Source of the DNA: Glandiceps talaboti
Lineage: Eukaryota; Hemichordata; Enteropneusta; Spengelidae
Length of the DNA stretch: 64,000 bases
Assembly: GCF_964340395.1 (NCBI RefSeq)
Contig: NC_135560.1
Coordinates: 19,212,598 to 19,276,597, forward strand
Direction of reading: 5' to 3'
Of this stretch, positions 60,216-64,000 are shown piece by piece. The notes beneath the pieces are model-generated. The model did no database searches and was not told the DNA's origin. It saw only the letters and a list, made by a program, of their open reading frames with translations. The stretch's first letter is position 1; each line of letters begins with the position of its first letter. The position numbers and the translations under genes were made by a program.

Positions 60216-63200
60216 AATCATTCTCAACAGAAGAATTATATTATCATTATTACCATCAGATATTACATTTAAAACTAATGATGAAAATTGTCCCAACTTA
60301 TTAACTTTCTACTGTTGATGTTGTTAGATCTCCCAATTGAAGCCTTTCATGTTGACAGACATTTGTACTGCATTGAGTTTGTATGAATGAATGTATTATT
60401 GCTTGTCAGTGCTAAAACAGACATGACTGAATGTTTAGTTTTATCATTCTATAAACTCCTCACTACTCTTTACAGGTAACTATTTATTTATGTAAGAATT
60501 TCATTATGTTCTTTAATATGCATTGAAGGCTGTTTGCTGTCAGACAAAAGTCTTGCGTGAGATATACATTCTACTTAATTCAAAGGAATTATTAAAGAAA
60601 GTAGAACACAATGCCATAGAGAATGAAATCAAAATAAGCATGCCAATTAAATATATAAATTACCAAATTTATGATGTCAGAAATGACATTTCAATGGTTT
60701 CTCCAGCACACTGATGAGAACGTCTCTAAAAACTACCCAGGGCATATACCACATCATAAATTTACCTGTACTAGTTCTCAAGTAGTAACTGCACATGTTG
60801 ACTGAGTGGTTTAGTTACCAACTATAATTACCCAGAATGCATACTTCTTTCATTTAAACTTAGCACAATGGTAAGCCTGTTCCAATATGGCTGAGCTAAT
60901 GGAAGGAGAGAGAAACCTTAGGGGATATTATTGGAAACTGCATGTATTCACTCCAATTTCCATCGATTGATAGTTCCATTTCCTTGTGTTTCTTTGTCAT
61001 TTCTTCAATTTGGATTCAAAAATGATCCATGGACATGTAATGTTTTATTTTTTTATCTCTTATTTTTTTCAATTTCAAGAACTACGATAGTTTCACCATA
61101 ATATTATGTCTGGTATATCATTCCAGTGTCAATAGTTGACATGAAATGGTCATCATTAGTCAGAACAAGTGAACAAATAGAATAAATATAATATTACATT
61201 TTTCTGTCTACTTCTCTCATCATTTTGCACATGGTCATTCACCTGTTTGACAAAATGTGACATCATTTCTCACTGTAGTTCTACATAGTGGTTGTGACGA
61301 TAATTAGTGGTGTTGGCCGGCTTGATGAGATCTTGATACGATCTACAGTAATTAATTCTAATTATACATCATGTAGGAAATAATGATATGGATAATTGAA
61401 TTGATGAGAAATTTACATTAAATAAGAATTAAGGTGTGCAGATAATTTCATTTTATGAGGTGTTACACATATTAAAGGTACTATCTAAACATAATCTGAT
61501 AAAATATAAACAATTTAATTACAACAAATTTGAAGGAAATTCGATCTTACTGTTTGTCATTGTCAGTGTTATTTATGACATCTTTGAAGAGGAGCACAAC
61601 TCCAGGAAATATAGACATTTTCATAAAATATGGGTTCTAGAGAGTCATTTCATGATTTTACATCATTCTGTCAATTTCTTTTAACCATAGCAGTTATAGC
61701 GTCAATACATTTCCCCTACCATGTTGATTTATTTCAATGCAACCATATAGGGGATAATAGTTTTTATGGCCCCAATGAGTTTTGCTGACTGAGGTTCTAA
61801 GGAGTAGAGCTCAACTTTAGGAAGGCCCGTATTTAAGTCATACGGTACCACCAATGTCCACAAAACCCATATCTGGGCAGCACATGTGTTATCATGTATC
61901 GTATGTGTACATAGTGGCATAGAAACATCATTTAAATCATATAACCACATTAATTAATACTGAAACATTGTTTTATGTTCAAAAACATAAAGACATTGAG
62001 AAAAATACAAAACTGTCGAGTCACTAAATGAACAAATATCGATGAGTGCATGTGACCACTTACCATATTTGGGCAAAGTGTACCAGGGTGTGATATTGAA
62101 AATTATTGCGCTGGTTTAATTCAAATAAGAGGCTAGTCAGACTTAGGATTATTGTGAGGTGAGATAAATACTTAGTTGGTAGTAAAATTTGATTACTGTA
62201 TGTGAACTAATAATCCCAATTTATAACATAACATAATCCCCATGTCTCTCTTTAACTTTAAGATAAACTTCATCCCATCACCAGTAACTTTGAATTCTGA
62301 ATTGCTCCTTTCAGAATAATGAAGTATTTGTTAGTTATGAGAAAGGAAAAAATTGATTTATTATGAAATTAAATTTTTTTTTCATGGCATATGATCTAGT
62401 GTGTACAAAAGAACACTTTTGAACTTTTTTGCCTCAGGAGAGTAGGGTTTTAATGCTTTATTACACAACATACCACAACATACCATAGGAAGCTGATATA
62501 ACATACACAAATAACACTATATGAATCTATGTATGTACTCACTTAATCAATGCTAGATATACTATTTGATTTACATCCAAAAGAAGTTAAATTGTCGTCT
62601 GAGGTTAGAATATACAAAGATTTACTTTTTATCATTTATGGAATATAAATGTAATATGAAAATATATGCTTCCACAGTACATTAATATCTGAGATTTATT
62701 AAGAGAAATAATCCAGGCATTAAGAAGAAGTGAAATGTTAAAATAAAGGAGCACGCTCTAAAAACAACAAGATCACAGGTGCAGCATCAAAGAGTATGTG
62801 TATAGTGTTACCAATGTCAAAGTAAAGTTTAGAGTTGCATCGACAGATGAGTGTTTACGTACAGAATTCGTGACTCAGTACTTTTATAGGGTGTTATGTA
62901 TGTACTGAGGCAATGTCTGCTGAGTCTTGAAACAAGAAGGAAAGAAAATGGAGATTTGTTTTGTGGATTTGTATTGACCATTAAACCAGTCTATCCCTCT
63001 CATCACTTTCCATTAGATTACAACTGGTTGATAAAGCTTGTGTGTATGTATATGCCCAAGAGGTCACAATCCTATTACAACAAGGGATATATAATTCAGT
63101 TCAAAGGAAAAAACCTGCAATAATTCAACAGCTAAGGCACTGTTGTGTCAAAAAGGAAGCTGTAAATTTTGATGATTTGAGGATATTTCAACATTTTATA

Positions 63201-63718
63201 ATTATGCAACTGATTTCAAAGTCAGTACTGCTGGAGGGTGTTGAATCGTGATGTCCCAGGAAATAACACCACAATCAAATTTAAATACACTGAAAGTCTC
63301 TTGGGAGACATCTTGCTTGAATGTACACACAGTCGATGAAATGCTAATTTTGATAGAAAAGGCTGTGCCTTCTGTCTTTGATCACATTTAGACTATAGAG
63401 TTGTCCACTATTACTGCTACTACCATATTCATGTTTTGTTTTCCATTGCATCTGGCAAATAAGCATCTTTTAAATTTCATACATGATTTTTAAAAATGAA
63501 ATATTACAATGTTTTTTAAAGAACTTAGTTAATTTTTGTATGACTTTAGTATGTTTAATCTTGTCACTGAGTAGTGAATAGTCTTTGTGAGAAGGACTTT
63601 GAACTGTTAGTACAAATTATATGCAGAAATTATTCATTTGTATATTCCTTTTTTATTATAACACCTGATGGACACTTGGTCCTGCCTTTAAGACAATAAT
63701 AATCATTTTACAAGCTGG

Positions 63719-63738
63719 TGGGGGTGGGATGGGGGGGG
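63719..63738. repeat. G-rich tract
   Basis: GGGGGTGGGATGGGGGGGG on the + strand has three or more closely spaced G runs and could form a quadruplex. Confidence 0.85.
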
Positions 63739-64000
63739 TGTAGTACTAATCTGGGTAATGGGTAAATGTGTTCCCTGGAAAATTCAAATTATTATCACAA
63801 ACTCTACAAAGATTTAAAAAACTAGGGGTCAAAAGTCTACTTTTCAGTCAAATGGAATGCCATTTGGTTGGCTGCCATGGCAACAACTTCTGATAAAGCT
63901 GGGTCTCAGGAAAAACTTAGAAACTACGGTTTCCAAAAGCATGGGGTCAAAAGATGCACATGCTTTCAAAGTGATGGGTTAAAGCTCAAAATTCAAAGCC

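Larger units (their letters stand above)
57310..64000. other. Partial intron 6 of the NCX gene
   Basis: Starts at the GTAAGT donor after exon 6; no acceptor and exon continuing the Calx-beta domain was found before the window ends. Contains MITE copy 4 and a VNTR. 60240-64000 is AT-rich and unremarkable apart from a G-rich run at 63719-63738. Confidence 0.75.

Noticed and set aside
61729-61950. 73-residue minus-strand frame
   Set aside because: Reads smoothly but has no known motif or repeat copy in the window; kept as chance.
57910-64000. Search for the next Calx-beta exon
   Set aside because: No frame with a Calx-beta D-Y/G-T-A pattern, AG acceptor and phase-2 entry was found; the exon is probably beyond the window.

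Overview
This is an AT-rich, intron-dense eukaryotic window, most likely from an invertebrate animal. The evidence is spliceosomal introns of up to 29 kb, a metazoan-type SLC8 Na+/Ca2+ exchanger, tRNA-derived SINE and LINE remnants, foldback MITEs, and many micro- and minisatellites. I cannot tell from sequence alone whether it is a deuterostome (lancelet, hemichordate, echinoderm) or a lophotrochozoan. Nothing prokaryotic (operon, ribosome binding site, CRISPR, insertion sequence) is present or expected.

The only protein-coding gene I can support is the 5' part of one divergent sodium/calcium exchanger on the + strand. Six coding exons join in one reading frame: 3666-4412, 33486-33586, 45536-45580, 47592-47687, 56590-56747 and 57213-57309. 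All have AG acceptors and GT donors, and the phases agree at every junction. They give about 415 residues: a short N-terminus without an evident signal peptide, five membrane segments with the alpha-1 ion-binding repeat, part of the cytosolic loop, and the first strands of a Calx-beta (calcium-binding) domain. The rest of the gene (end of the Calx-beta domain, second Calx-beta domain, alpha-2 repeat) should lie beyond position 64000. A CpG-enriched stretch at about 1040-1560 is the best promoter candidate.

Layout: 1-236 tetranucleotide repeat; 300-2400 CpG-richer upstream region; 3174-3545 a 74-bp minisatellite just before coding exon 1; 4413-33485 a giant first coding intron holding a LINE reverse-transcriptase fragment, two foldback MITEs, a tRNA-SINE, seven minisatellites and clustered CCAAT and X-box motifs; 33587-45535 a second large intron with a (CA)n tract, a small foldback element with an apparent target duplication, and a 5'-truncated LINE with poly(A) tail on the minus strand; 45581-56589 the region around two small frame-neutral exons, with a third MITE, a 650-bp CAGA satellite and a (GT)n tract; 57310-64000 a partial intron with a fourth MITE and a 16-copy VNTR.

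The most notable non-coding signals are (1) a family of four near-palindromic 325-355 bp elements bounded by TTAA, all lying in introns of the exchanger, and (2) a striking excess of RFX-type X-box palindromes (GTTRCCATRGYAAC and near matches), some beside inverted CCAAT boxes. Most other open reading frames are chance frames or translations of repeats.
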